The notes: generated from the sequence alone by a model not told the origin. A stretch of DNA of 64,000 nt from Solirubrobacter soli DSM 22325 (GCF_000423665.1 NZ_KE384070.1:36669-100668), one strand, 5' to 3'. Numbered from the stretch's first letter, positions 16,109 through 25,619 are shown. Translations and numbers: made by a program.

Positions 16109-17425
16109 ATGACTCCAACCGGCGAGGTGATCGATCTCCTCGTGCTCGGGGCGGGGATGGCCGGGCTGAGCGCCGCAGCCAAAGCGGCATCGGCAGGCGC
16201 CAGCGTCGTGCTCGTGGAAAAGGGCGAGGCGATCGGCGGCTCGGCCGTGTACGCCGGTTTCATCTGGACCGCGCCGACCGACGAGGTCATGCGAGAGGTC
16301 AACCCGGACGGCGACCCGGCGCTCGGCCGGCGGATCGTCGAGGGCTATGAAGACGCGCTCGCGTTCGTCCGCTCACTCGACGTGCACGTCGCCGATCCGG
16401 TCACGGTGCTCGGCTATGGGCGCGGGTGCGCGACCGACATGGCGAACTTCCTGCTCGCCTGCGACCGCCTCGTGCGCGAGCGCGGCGAGGTGCTGGTCCG
16501 CAGCCACGCGCTCCGGCTGCTCACGGAGGATGGTGCCGTCGTCGGCGCGGAGGTCGAGACGCCCGCCGGCGCGCGCGTCATTCGCGCGAGCAGCACGCTG
16601 CTCGCCACCGGCGGCTTCGGCGGAGATCCCGACCTGCGCGCGGAGTACATCGCGCCGGCGGCGAGGGACATCCCGTTGCGCGCGAACCTCAACAGCACCG
16701 GCGACGGCCTGCGCCTCGCCCAGGCCGCGGGCGCGGCCGTCGGCGAACCCGACGCCGGCTTCTACGGTCACCTGATCCCGTCCGGGGTCGTGTACACGAA
16801 CCCGTATGAGTTCACGGACCTGACCTTCTACCACTCCGAGCACGGGGTGCTGCTCAACCGCAACGGTCAGCGCTTCTGCGACGAGACGATCGGCGATCAC
16901 CTGAGCACGCTGCACGTGCTCGACCAGCCCGACGCGCGGGCATTGCTGATCACCGACCAGCGCGTGCACGAGCAGTGGATGCTCGCCCCCTACGTCGAAG
17001 GCGTCGAGCCGATCGACAAGTTCCAGCTCGCGTACAAGCGCGGCGCGCGGGCGGCGATCGCGGAGGACATCGAGGAGCTCGCCTACCTGCCCGAGGAATG
17101 GGGCTACGACGGGGAGGCTGCGCGCGACACCATGATCGAGTTCAACCGGGCGCCGAACCGCAGACTCGACTCCGAGCCGCTCGTCACGCCTCCCTACTAC
17201 GTGATCGAGGTCATCCCCGCGATCACCTTCACCTTCACCGGGCTGCGGATCGACGAGCGCGCGCGGGTCCTGCAGGCCGACGGCACGCCGATTCCGGGGC
17301 TGCTGGCCGCCGGGGCCGATGCCGGCGGCATCTTCCACCGCGCCTACGCCGGCGGCCTCGCGGCCGCGCTGGTCTTCGGGCTGCAGGCCGCGTCCACCGC
17401 CACGAGCGCCCGCGTGGCGTCCTGA
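16109..17425 (+). CDS. FAD-dependent dehydrogenase (fumarate reductase/3-ketosteroid dehydrogenase superfamily)
   Basis: 438 residues from the ATG at 16109 (GAGGAAGAG ribosome site); an in-frame ATG at 16091 abuts operator E and is less likely. N-terminal dinucleotide fold LLVLGAGMAGLSAAAKAASAGASVVLVEKG, GGSAVYAGF, then LLATGGFGGDP and a C-terminal FAD loop AGADAGGIFHRAYAGGLAAALVFG. The TYPGAGG-like motif of true KstD enzymes is absent, so the substrate may be different. Likely desaturates a ring or reduces an enoyl group. Starts an operon with two SDRs. Confidence 0.8.
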   Translation: MTPTGEVIDLLVLGAGMAGLSAAAKAASAGASVVLVEKGEAIGGSAVYAGFIWTAPTDEVMREVNPDGDPALGRRIVEGYEDALAFVRSLDVHVADPVTVLGYGRGCATDMANFLLACDRLVRERGEVLVRSHALRLLTEDGAVVGAEVETPAGARVIRASSTLLATGGFGGDPDLRAEYIAPAARDIPLRANLNSTGDGLRLAQAAGAAVGEPDAGFYGHLIPSGVVYTNPYEFTDLTFYHSEHGVLLNRNGQRFCDETIGDHLSTLHVLDQPDARALLITDQRVHEQWMLAPYVEGVEPIDKFQLAYKRGARAAIAEDIEELAYLPEEWGYDGEAARDTMIEFNRAPNRRLDSEPLVTPPYYVIEVIPAITFTFTGLRIDERARVLQADGTPIPGLLAAGADAGGIFHRAYAGGLAAALVFGLQAASTATSARVAS

Positions 17426-17436
17426 GGAGAGAACCG

Positions 17437-18279
17437 ATGGGAACACTGGACGGCAAAGTCGCGTTCATCACGGGCGCGGGCCGCGGTCAAGGGCGCTCGC
17501 ATGCGCTCAGGCTCGCCCAGGAAGGCGCGGACATCATCGCGCTCGACGTCTGCGACGAGGTGGTCGGCACGATCGGCTATGCGCTGTCGACGCCTGACGA
17601 CCTCGACGAGACGATCGCGGGCGTGGAGGCGCTCGGCCGCCGCGCGGTCAAAGGTGTCGCCGACGTGCGCGATCTCGATCAGGTCATCGCCGTCGTCGAG
17701 CAGGGCCTGGAAGAGCTCGGCCGCATCGACGTCGTCTGCGCCAATGCCGGCATCGGCTCCTGGGCGGTCGCCTGGGAGATGACGGCCGAGCAGTGGAACG
17801 ACATGATCGACATCAACCTCACGGGCGTCTTCAATGCCGCCCGCGCGGCGCTGCCGTCGATGGTGGCGCGCGGCGAGGGCGGCTCGGTGATCCTGACGAG
17901 CTCGACGGCGGGCCTGATCGGCTACGCCAACACCGCGCACTACACGGCGGCCAAGCACGGCGTGATCGGGCTGATGAAGGTGCTCGCGCAGGAGGCGGGG
18001 CTGCACGGCATCCGCGTGAACGCGATCTGCCCGACGACCGTCAACACGCCGCTCGTCATCAACGAGGGGACGTTCCAGCTGTTCAGGCCGGACCTCGAGA
18101 ACCCCGGGCCGGCCGACGTGCGCGAGCCGTTCGCGGGGCTGAACATCCTGCCCGACGTGCCGTGGATCGAGCCGTCCGACGTGTCGGACACGGTGGCGTT
18201 CCTCGCCTCCGACGCGGCGAAGTACATCACCGGCGTCGCGCTGCCGATCGACGCCGGCAACGTCGTCAAGAAGGGCTGA
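17437..18279 (+). CDS. Mycofactocin-coupled SDR (carveol dehydrogenase-like)
   Basis: 280 residues with AFITGAGRGQGRSHALRLAQEGADIIALDVCD, the insert YALSTPDDLDETIAGVEALGRR after strand 2, TSSTAGL, Tyr169/Lys173 in HYTAAKHG, the TTVNTPL and RPDLENPG segments, and WIEPSDVSDTVAFLASDAAKYITG. These together are the hallmarks of the mycofactocin-dependent SDR subfamily, which holds NAD(H) tightly and is re-oxidised by mycofactocin rather than by free NAD+. Carveol dehydrogenase is a known relative. AGGAG ribosome site. It implies oxidation of a secondary (cyclic) alcohol. Confidence 0.85.
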   Translation: MGTLDGKVAFITGAGRGQGRSHALRLAQEGADIIALDVCDEVVGTIGYALSTPDDLDETIAGVEALGRRAVKGVADVRDLDQVIAVVEQGLEELGRIDVVCANAGIGSWAVAWEMTAEQWNDMIDINLTGVFNAARAALPSMVARGEGGSVILTSSTAGLIGYANTAHYTAAKHGVIGLMKVLAQEAGLHGIRVNAICPTTVNTPLVINEGTFQLFRPDLENPGPADVREPFAGLNILPDVPWIEPSDVSDTVAFLASDAAKYITGVALPIDAGNVVKKG

Positions 18280-18282
18280 GCG

Positions 18283-19047
18283 ATGGCCGGCCGCGCCGCG
18301 GGCAAGGTCGTCGTCGTCACGGGAGCGAGCCAGGGGCAGGGGGCGGCGGAAGCGCGCGCCCTGCACGCTGAAGGCGCGACCGTGATCGCCGCCGACGTGC
18401 GTGATCCCGTCGAGCCGATCGACGGCGTCGAGTACCGCCGGTTGGACGTCTCGAGCGCCGACGACTGGGCCGCGCTGGCGGCCGGTCTCGAACGCGTCGA
18501 CGGGCTCGTCAACAACGCCGGCATCACCCACCGGGCCTCGCTCTGGGACGTGACGCAGGCGGATCTCGAGCGCGTGTTGAGCGTCAACCTCAACGGTGCG
18601 CTGTTCGGCATCCAGACGCTCGCGCCACTGATGACCGACGGCGGGTCGATCGTCAACGTCGCGTCGCTCGCGGCGTTGACCGGCCACTTCGCCACGGCCT
18701 ACACGGCCAGCAAGTGGGGCCTGCGTGGTGTCTCGCGAAGCGCCTGCGCGGAACTCGGTCCGCTCGGCATCCGCGTCAACACGATCTTCCCCGGCGCGAT
18801 GGCCGCGCCGATGACCGAGACGCCACAAGCCTTCATCGACCGCCTGCTCGAGGAGATCCCGCTCGGCCGCGCGGGCGCGGCCGAGGACGTCGCGCCGCTC
18901 GTCGTGTTCCTGATCTCCGACGAGTCGAGCTGGATCAGCGGCGCGGAGATCGCCGTGGACGGCGGCCAGTCCGCGCACGGCGGGATGAAGGGCCTGGCCG
19001 ACCTCGTGCGCGCCGAGCGGGCGCGGGCGCCCGCGAGACACGGTTGA
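18283..19047 (+). CDS. Short-chain dehydrogenase/reductase
   Basis: 254 residues: VVVTGASQGQGAAEA loop, NNAGITH, catalytic Ser in VNVASLA and YTASK, C-terminal ISGAEIAVDGG. Similar in character to 3-alpha/20-beta-hydroxysteroid dehydrogenases, but that is a family resemblance only. It starts three bases after the mycofactocin-type SDR stop and shares its operon, so the two may act on consecutive hydroxyls or in opposite directions on one. Confidence 0.85.
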   Translation: MAGRAAGKVVVVTGASQGQGAAEARALHAEGATVIAADVRDPVEPIDGVEYRRLDVSSADDWAALAAGLERVDGLVNNAGITHRASLWDVTQADLERVLSVNLNGALFGIQTLAPLMTDGGSIVNVASLAALTGHFATAYTASKWGLRGVSRSACAELGPLGIRVNTIFPGAMAAPMTETPQAFIDRLLEEIPLGRAGAAEDVAPLVVFLISDESSWISGAEIAVDGGQSAHGGMKGLADLVRAERARAPARHG

Positions 19048-19089
19048 TCAGCGGCCCGCGGCGGCCAAGTGGGCGTCTGAATGGGCAGC

Positions 19090-19718
19090 TACCGCTCTCG
19101 AACCGTTCTCGCAGGGTTCGATCGTGGCGATTCACGAGCGGATCGCCGCCGCCGACCGGTGGCTCGCCGCTCACGTTGCCGCCGGTGGCGCAGGCGGCGA
19201 TCGCGCACGTCCAGTTCGAGACCATCCACCCGTTCGCGGACGGGAACGGACGCGTCGGTCGGGCCTTGATCGGCGCCAGTCTGGCGCGCAGTGGTGTCTG
19301 CCGCGACGCACTCACGCGCTTCCGTCGCGGTGACCATGATCCGTGGTTCCTGCTGCTCGCGGAATCGGCGGCGCATGCCGCGCATGCCTCCATCGAACTC
19401 GCCGACCAAATTGCCGACCTGCAGGGACGCCGGCGGGAGATGGCCAGGCGTCCGCGACCGGATTCCGCCACCGAACGGCTCATTCGTCTCTTGCCGGCCG
19501 AGCCCGTCCTCAGCATCGAGCGTGCTGCGCCGCTCATCGAACGCAGCGAAGAGGCCACGCGCCAAGCGCTGAATCGACTCGAGGAGGCCGGCGTCGTGGA
19601 ACTGACGCAGGTCGCGAAGCGCGATCGTGCATGGGAAAGCGTCGGCGTGTTTGCGCTGGCTGACGAAATGGAGCGGCGACTCAGTGGTGGTGCGCGGGGC
19701 GCTGCTGAGACGCGGTGA
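19090..19718 (+). pseudogene. Truncated Fic-domain (AMPylase/doc family) gene remnant
   Basis: One frame gives LPPVAQAAIAHVQFETIHPF followed by ADGNGRVGRALIGASLARSG, the full Fic catalytic motif HPFxDGNGRxGR, then a C-terminal winged-helix region (PVLSIERAAPLIERSEEATRQALNRLEEAG) and a stop at 19716. The usual ~150 residues before the Fic motif are missing; a short piece (IHERIAAADRWLAA, around 19127-19170) lies in another frame, suggesting a frameshift. No convincing start exists. Fic proteins transfer AMP to targets. This copy is probably dead and unrelated to the pathway. Confidence 0.6.
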
Positions 19719-19731
19719 CGGCTGAGCCCGT

Positions 19732-19763
19732 GCGCCTCTGACCCCCTCGAGGGTCAGAGGCGC
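19732..19763. terminator. Strong convergent terminator
   Basis: Perfect 13-bp stem GCGCCTCTGACCC / GGGTCAGAGGCGC with loop CCTCGA, nine bases after the aldehyde dehydrogenase stop (minus strand) and 14 after the Fic remnant. No T-run, as is common in this GC range. Confidence 0.8.
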
Positions 19764-19771
19764 GAGTCGCC

Positions 19772-21319
19772 TCAGACGTTCGCCGTGGCGACCTGGAGCG
19801 CGTGCAGGACCTCGTCCGGGACCTCTTCGCCGGGCTCGATCGAGATCGTCTTGTCCAGCAGGTACTCGTCGATCGCGTACGGGCCGTGCTCGCGGCCGAT
19901 CCCGGACTCCTTGTAGCCGCCGAAGGACGAGTTGAAGTCCGCCGACATCGTGTTCACGCGGAACGTGCCCGTGCGGATGCGGCGGGCGATGTCGAAGCCC
20001 TTGACCGGGTCGCTCGTGAAGACCGAGCCGGAGAGGCCGAACTTGCTGTCGTTCGCGAGGCGGACGGCGTCGGCCTCGTCGTCGTAGGGGATGACGACGA
20101 TGACGGGCCCGAAGATCTCCTCCTGGGCGACCGTGGAGTCGTTGCTGACGTTCGTCAACAGCGTCGGCTCCACGTACCAGCCCTGGTCGAGATGCTCGGG
20201 GACGCCGCCGCCGAACGCCACCGTGGCACCCTCGTCGACCGCCGTCTTGATGTAGCCCAGGACGCGGTTGCGGTGCGCTTCGCTGACCAGTGGGCCGACG
20301 ACCGTGTCGGGGGCGTGCGGATCGCCCACCTTGTACGTCTTGAACACCTCGATCGCCCGCGCCACGATGTCGTCGTACTGCGCCCGTGGCGCCAGGATCC
20401 GGCTCATGCAGGTGCAGTTCTCGCCCTGCGTGGTGCCGGCGCCGAGGGCGACGACCATCGGGACGGCGGTGTCGAGGTCGGCATCCTCGAGGATGATCGC
20501 CGCCGACTTGCCGCCGAGCTCGAGCACGCAGCGCTTGACCTGCGCGCCGCAGACCTCGCCGATCTTCTTGCCGACCTCGGTGGAGCCCGTGAACGTGACC
20601 ATGTCGACGTCCGGGTGGGCGACCAGGTGCTCGGACGCGTCGCGCGTGGCGGCGACGATGTTGATCACGCCGGGCGGGAACCCGGCCTCGGTGATCAGGT
20701 CGGCCATCGCGAACAGCGTCAGCGGGTCCGGGTCCGGGGCCTTGACCACGGCCGTGCAGCCGGCCACGATCGCCGGCGCGATCTTCTGGGCGATGCCCGG
20801 CAGCGGGAAGTTGAACGCCGTGAGCGCCGCGATCACGCCGACCGGCTCGCGCACCAAGAGGCTCTTGCTCTCGTACTTCATGATCAGCCCGCCGGCCGCG
20901 CCGGCCATCGACGTGAGGTCCGCCTCGCGGACCTCGGCGAAGGTGTGCTCGCGGCCGACCTTCGCGTAGTAGTTCCAGTGCAGCGTCGGCGCGACCGAGT
21001 GGTAGACGTCGGCGGTGATCTTGTTGTGGCCGAGCTCATCCACCGTCAGGTCGGAGAACTCGGGCGCATGCTCGGCGATCAGCGCCGCGAGGCGCTCCAT
21101 CATCTCCGCGCGCTCGGCGACCGGCCGCGTCGGCCAATCCGTCTCATAGAACGCGGCGCGTGCCGCTTCGACCGCCCGATCGATGTCAGCCTCGTTGGCC
21201 GCCGGGACGTAGCCGATCTTCTCGCCGGTCGCCGGCGAGATGACATCGAAGCGCTCCGTCGAGTCCGGCGCTTGCCAGCTGCCGTCGATGTAGAGACTCG
21301 GGTATTCGCGGGACAGCAT
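19772..21319 (-). CDS. Aldehyde dehydrogenase (NAD(P)+)
   Basis: 515 residues, full-length ALDH. Catalytic Cys302 in GENCTC, general-base Glu267 in VLELGGKSA, Asn170 in TAFNFPLPG, and cofactor loop FTGSTEVG. It oxidises an aldehyde to the acid, which the ligases of the cluster could then activate. Last gene of the unit that begins with the ABC permease, ending at a strong terminator; 27 bases separate it from the upstream SDR. Confidence 0.9.
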   Translation of the reverse strand: MLSREYPSLYIDGSWQAPDSTERFDVISPATGEKIGYVPAANEADIDRAVEAARAAFYETDWPTRPVAERAEMMERLAALIAEHAPEFSDLTVDELGHNKITADVYHSVAPTLHWNYYAKVGREHTFAEVREADLTSMAGAAGGLIMKYESKSLLVREPVGVIAALTAFNFPLPGIAQKIAPAIVAGCTAVVKAPDPDPLTLFAMADLITEAGFPPGVINIVAATRDASEHLVAHPDVDMVTFTGSTEVGKKIGEVCGAQVKRCVLELGGKSAAIILEDADLDTAVPMVVALGAGTTQGENCTCMSRILAPRAQYDDIVARAIEVFKTYKVGDPHAPDTVVGPLVSEAHRNRVLGYIKTAVDEGATVAFGGGVPEHLDQGWYVEPTLLTNVSNDSTVAQEEIFGPVIVVIPYDDEADAVRLANDSKFGLSGSVFTSDPVKGFDIARRIRTGTFRVNTMSADFNSSFGGYKESGIGREHGPYAIDEYLLDKTISIEPGEEVPDEVLHALQVATANV

Positions 21320-21346
21320 GGTTTCTCTCCTCGGTGGTTGACGATC

Positions 21347-22105
21347 TCATACGGCGGCCATTCCGCCGTCGACGCTCAGCACCGTGCCGGTGACGAAGCC
21401 GCTGCCGGCGCCGAGCAGGAAGAGCACCGCGTCGTCGAGCTCTCCGGCGCGGCCGCCGCGTCCCAGCGGCGTGCGCGAAAGCAGGAACTCCGGGAACTGC
21501 TCCGGATCCTCGCCGAGCTCCGCCGTCATCTCCGAGGCGAAGAACCCCGGAGCCACGGCGTTGACGCGAATCCCATAGCGACCCCATTGCGACGCGAGCT
21601 CACGCGTCAGACCGATGATGCCCGCCTTGGACGCGACGTATGCGGCGTCCGGGATCTCGCCGATCGAGCGCAGGCCCATGACCGACGCGATGTTGACGAT
21701 CGAGCCGCCGCCGCCATTGGTGTCGCGCATCCCCTGCGCGGCGAGACAGGACAGCGCGAACGGTGCGATCAGGTTGAGATCGAGCACGTTCGCGAACGTC
21801 TCGGGCAGCGTGCGCAGCGCGGGGGCGGTCGCTCCCGAGCCGGCGTTGTTGATCAGCCCGTCGATCCGCCCGTGCCGCTCGATCACGCCTTGGATCAGCC
21901 GCTCCCGGTCGGCCTCGTCGGTGACGTCGCAGACGACGGGGTCCGCGTTGGCGATCTCCCGCGTCAGCGCGTCGAGGCGTTCGGCGCGGCGCGCGGCCAG
22001 GACCGGGATGCCGCCGGCGGCGCCGATCGCGCGCGCGAGCTGCGCGCCGAGGCCGGAGCTCGCGCCGGTGATGATCACGACCCGGCCATCCATCTCAGCG
22101 GGCAT
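21347..22105 (-). CDS. Short-chain dehydrogenase/reductase
   Basis: 252 residues: IITGASSGLGAQLARAIG, NNAGSG, Ser in VNIASVMG, YVASK, and VTGTVLSVDGG at the C-terminus. Classical NAD(P)-dependent SDR acting on an unknown alcohol/ketone. Overlaps the EthD-like gene upstream by 11 bases and precedes the aldehyde dehydrogenase, so the three are one unit. Confidence 0.85.
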   Translation of the reverse strand: MPAEMDGRVVIITGASSGLGAQLARAIGAAGGIPVLAARRAERLDALTREIANADPVVCDVTDEADRERLIQGVIERHGRIDGLINNAGSGATAPALRTLPETFANVLDLNLIAPFALSCLAAQGMRDTNGGGGSIVNIASVMGLRSIGEIPDAAYVASKAGIIGLTRELASQWGRYGIRVNAVAPGFFASEMTAELGEDPEQFPEFLLSRTPLGRGGRAGELDDAVLFLLGAGSGFVTGTVLSVDGGMAAV

Positions 22106-22823
22106 CGAGCGCCGCCTCCTCCTCGAGCCGCATGAGGTTCACGTCCACGAGGCCGGGCACACGCCCCAACTCGCCGTTGCGCGCGAGGACGCCCAGCCCC
22201 TCCTCGCCCCAGCGGCGATGGTCGAAGTACGCCTCGATGTAGCCCACGCGCGTGGTCGTTTCGAGCACACCGACCGGCCGCTGGCCCTCCACGTCGAGCG
22301 GCTCGCACTCGACCTCGTTGAGGACGCGGTTGAGGATCAACGCGCGCGCGCCGAAGGCACCGTCCATGACCGAGAGCACCCGGTCCGACAGCTCGGTGAA
22401 CGAGCTCCACGCCTGCTCGGGATCGACCGACGCCGGCCGATCGGCCTCGAGCATGAACTTCGCCAGCGCCGTCTGTCCGCCGAGGCGGTCCAGCAGCACG
22501 GTCTCCTCGGCCTCGCAGGAACGCAGCCGGTACAGGCAGTTGACGTGATCCTGCGCGACCATCTCGTTCTGCTCGGGGCTGAACGCGAGCGCTTCGCCCG
22601 GCGCGAAGCGCAGCACCGCGAAGCGCCACGCCCGCGGCCGCTGACTGAAACCACCGTTGACGTCCGCCTGGGCGACCGCGCGATTGGTGTGGTAGGTGAG
22701 CAGCGACGGCATCGGGCGCAGCAGCTCCTGGGCCATGTGCACATGGACCTGCGTGTAGTGGCGCTCGCACTCCTCCGGGCTCTTGGAAGGTGTCGGGTCG
22801 AACCGGCTGAAGTGCTTGCCCAT
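22095..22823 (-). CDS. EthD-like / dimeric alpha-beta barrel protein
   Basis: 242 residues. The N-terminus FSRFDPTPSKSPEECERHYTQVHVHMAQELL has the EthD pattern (SxEEFxxHYxxVH) and a second ferredoxin-like half follows (VGYIEAYFDHRRWGEEGLGVLARNG). EthD-type proteins accompany P450 systems and other oxidative pathways and may bind or isomerise intermediates; no catalytic residues can be assigned. Seven bases after the ABC ATPase gene. Confidence 0.65.
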   Translation of the reverse strand: MGKHFSRFDPTPSKSPEECERHYTQVHVHMAQELLRPMPSLLTYHTNRAVAQADVNGGFSQRPRAWRFAVLRFAPGEALAFSPEQNEMVAQDHVNCLYRLRSCEAEETVLLDRLGGQTALAKFMLEADRPASVDPEQAWSSFTELSDRVLSVMDGAFGARALILNRVLNEVECEPLDVEGQRPVGVLETTTRVGYIEAYFDHRRWGEEGLGVLARNGELGRVPGLVDVNLMRLEEEAALDAR

Positions 22824-22830
22824 GCCGGCG

Positions 22831-24381
22831 TCAGCTCCCGCCGACGGGCTCGGCCGCCAGCGGCATGAAGCTGCGGGTGATCGCGCTCTGGGTCAGCTGG
22901 GCGCCCTCGAGCACGCTGCTGATCTTCCCGTCGACGATCACGAGCACGCGATCGCAGAGATCGGCGAGCTCCTCCAGGTCGCTCGAGCTGATGAGCACCG
23001 CCGCTCCCTCCTGCGCCGCGTTGACCAGCTCGCGGTGGAGCTCGCTCTTGGCGCCGACGTCCACGCCCTGGGTCGGCTCGTCCAAGAGGAAGACCGACGG
23101 CTTCTGCGACAGCCATTTGCCGAACAGGATCTTCTGCTGGTTGCCGCCGCTGAAGATGCTCAGCGGCTCCTCCGTGGCGTTCGCCGGGCGCACCGACAGC
23201 CGCTCGAACCACTCCTTGGTCCGCGCCTTCTCGGCCTTGCGGCGAACGACCCCGCCCTTCCAGAACGGCTTGAGGTCCGGCAGGGTCAGGTTCTCCCGCG
23301 CGCTCATCGTCATGACGCCGCCGCCGATCTTGCGGTCGGGCGCGACGTACGCCACGCCCTCGCCGATGGCGACATCGGGCCGTGACGGCGGCAGCGGCTT
23401 GCCCGCCACCTTGACCTCGCCGTCGGCGCGCGGCAGCGAGCCGAAGGCCGCGCCGAGGACCGTGTCGCGGCCTGAGCCGGCGAGCCCCGCGATGCCCACG
23501 ATCTCGCCGCGCTCGGCCGCCAGCGAGATGCCGTTCGCCGCGCCGGCGCACAGGTCGGAGATCTCGAACACCGTCTCGTGCTTGCGCGCGGCCGCACGCG
23601 CGGCCTTCTCGCGCCTGGTCTCGCTCTCCTCGGCGAGCAGCTCCTCGCCGGCGAGCAGCTGGACGATCGAGGCGTGGTCGAACTCGGCGACCGGGCCCGC
23701 GCCGACCACCTTGCCGTCGCGGAACACCGAGACCTTCTGGGCGACGCGGAACACCTCGCCGAGGTGGTGGGTCACGTACAGCACCCCGACGCCGGTGGCC
23801 GCGATCGCGGCGACGCGGTCGAGCAGGTGGTCCACCTCGTCGACGGGCAACGTCGCGGTCGGCTCGTCGAGGACCAGCAGGCAGTGCGGGTACTCGGGGT
23901 CTTCACGGAGCGCACGCGCGATCGCGACGCCGGTCCGCTCGGAGGCGGCGAGGGTGGAGACCATCGCCTTCGGGTCGATGTCGAGGTTGAGCTTCGCCAG
24001 GTCGGCCTTGGCCTGCGCCCGGCTCGCCCGGTCCCGGATCGTTCCCCACGCCGTCGGGAAGCCCGACCCGAGCGACATGTTGTCCTCGACGGACAGCGTC
24101 GGGACGAGCCCGAGGTCCTGCTGCACGAACCGGCATCCGAGCCGATAGGACTGCACGGGCGCCTGGAACGGCAGCTCGTTGCCCTGGATCCGGATACCGC
24201 CGCCCGGGTCGGGCGCGTGGTATCCGGACAGGATCTTGATCAGGGTCGACTTGCCCGACCCGTTCTGACCCAGGAGCGCATGCACCTCGCCTGGTTGGAT
24301 GGTCATGCTCACACCCGCCAGCGCCTGGGTGCGCGTGAACGTCTTCGACACCGAGTCGACTTCGAGCACCGCGGTCATCAT
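22831..24381 (-). CDS. ABC importer ATPase, ribose/galactose (CUT2) type with two nucleotide-binding domains
   Basis: 516 residues with two ABC domains. First: Walker A GQNGSGKST (38-46), Walker B LLVLDEPTATLP, with an altered signature (TLAASERTGVAIARAL instead of LSxGQxQ). Second: degenerate Walker A GLAGSGRDT, good signature FSGGNQQKILFGKWL and Walker B VFLLDEPTQGVDVGAK. One complete and one degenerate site is normal for RbsA/MglA-type ATPases. It powers import with the permease and lipoprotein encoded just upstream. The substrate need not be a sugar; relatives import autoinducers, inositol and others. Confidence 0.9.
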   Translation of the reverse strand: MMTAVLEVDSVSKTFTRTQALAGVSMTIQPGEVHALLGQNGSGKSTLIKILSGYHAPDPGGGIRIQGNELPFQAPVQSYRLGCRFVQQDLGLVPTLSVEDNMSLGSGFPTAWGTIRDRASRAQAKADLAKLNLDIDPKAMVSTLAASERTGVAIARALREDPEYPHCLLVLDEPTATLPVDEVDHLLDRVAAIAATGVGVLYVTHHLGEVFRVAQKVSVFRDGKVVGAGPVAEFDHASIVQLLAGEELLAEESETRREKAARAAARKHETVFEISDLCAGAANGISLAAERGEIVGIAGLAGSGRDTVLGAAFGSLPRADGEVKVAGKPLPPSRPDVAIGEGVAYVAPDRKIGGGVMTMSARENLTLPDLKPFWKGGVVRRKAEKARTKEWFERLSVRPANATEEPLSIFSGGNQQKILFGKWLSQKPSVFLLDEPTQGVDVGAKSELHRELVNAAQEGAAVLISSSDLEELADLCDRVLVIVDGKISSVLEGAQLTQSAITRSFMPLAAEPVGGS

Positions 24382-24414
24382 GTTCTCCTAGGTCGCGTTA
24401 CCGGTCGCCGTTGC

Positions 24415-25566
24415 CTAGGAGACGCCCCAGAGCGCCTTGAACTGGGCGAGGGCGTCCTTCGGCTCGCTCCAGGTCGAGATGTCACCGACGTTGTCTTTGG
24501 TCAGGATCTGCGTCGTCTGCAGGCCGGAGGCCTTGGCGTCGATCGGCATGCCGAGCGAGTCGCGGAACATCGCGTCCATCATCACGTAGGTCGAATAGAC
24601 GGGATCGAACCCGGTCCACGCCAGCTGCTTGCCCGTCTTGAGGGCCGCGATTCCCGCCTCGTCGGCGGCCTGGCCGATGACCTTGACCCGGCTCGACAGA
24701 CCCGCCGCCGCCAGCGCGGCGTCGATGCCATTGGCGAACGGGCCGACGTCGAAGGCCACGTAGTTGGCGTCCGGGTTCTTGCGCAGCGCGGACACCATCA
24801 CGCTCGGCACCTTGCCGGCCGTCAGGTCAGGGATCGTGATGTCCTGGATCTGCACCTTGCAATCCGGGCAGAGCGCCTTGACCTCCTTCTGGAAGCCGTC
24901 GGTGAAGCCGCCGAGGATCGGATAGGCCGGGACGTGCTCGATGATCACGTTGCCCTTGCCCTTGGAGTCCGAGACGAAGAAGTCGGCGAGGACCTTGCCC
25001 ATCAGCGCGTCGTTGGCGTACGCGTTGGCGTTGACGATGATCGGGCCGCCCGGCGTGACCTCGGCCGGGTGCACGGACGTCAGCACCCACTTGGCGCCGG
25101 CGTCCTGGACCTTCTTGATCATCGCGGGCGTCAGCGGGATGCCGGCCTCGGCGACGTAGTTGGCCTTCTTGGTGATCGCGGTGTCGATCGCGGCGTTGAA
25201 CGTCGCCGGGTTGGCGGGGTCGTAGCTGACGACCTCGTAGTTCCACTTCGCCATCGCGGCGAGGTTCTTCAGCGACTTCTGCAGCTTCTGGTTGTTCGGG
25301 TCGTTCGTCCCGAGCATGACGAGGGTCTTACCGGTGGGCGGCGCGCCCTTGAGCTGCCCCTTGATGGTGATCTGGGTCGGCGTGGCCTGGTACTGCTTGA
25401 GCTGCGCGGCGGCCTTCGCGACGCCTGCGCCGCTGCCCGCGCTCGTCGAACCTCCGGATGACGTGGAGGAACTGCTCGAGTTGCTGCTGTCCGAGCCGCA
25501 GGCGGCGACCGTCAGGGCGAGCACCAGCGTGGCGATGAGGGCGGGGAAACCGCGAGTGTGGGTCAT
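24415..25566 (-). CDS. ABC importer substrate-binding lipoprotein (periplasmic-binding-protein-like)
   Basis: 383 residues. Signal peptide with lipobox TVAAC (acylated Cys about residue 23) and a Ser/Gly-rich linker, then a type 1 periplasmic-binding fold (KTLVMLGTNDPNNQKLQKSLKNLA, DTAITKKANYVAEAGIPLT, YVAFDVGPFANGIDAALAAAGL). It would capture the imported compound outside the membrane and deliver it to the permease. The family is usually called sugar-binding, but this region's enzymes suggest a different ligand. Confidence 0.88.
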   Translation of the reverse strand: MTHTRGFPALIATLVLALTVAACGSDSSNSSSSSTSSGGSTSAGSGAGVAKAAAQLKQYQATPTQITIKGQLKGAPPTGKTLVMLGTNDPNNQKLQKSLKNLAAMAKWNYEVVSYDPANPATFNAAIDTAITKKANYVAEAGIPLTPAMIKKVQDAGAKWVLTSVHPAEVTPGGPIIVNANAYANDALMGKVLADFFVSDSKGKGNVIIEHVPAYPILGGFTDGFQKEVKALCPDCKVQIQDITIPDLTAGKVPSVMVSALRKNPDANYVAFDVGPFANGIDAALAAAGLSSRVKVIGQAADEAGIAALKTGKQLAWTGFDPVYSTYVMMDAMFRDSLGMPIDAKASGLQTTQILTKDNVGDISTWSEPKDALAQFKALWGVS

Positions 25567-25619
25567 TGATCTCTCCTCTGAGAACGTGAAATTGCCGAAG
25601 CTGTGATGGGGCGTGGGGC

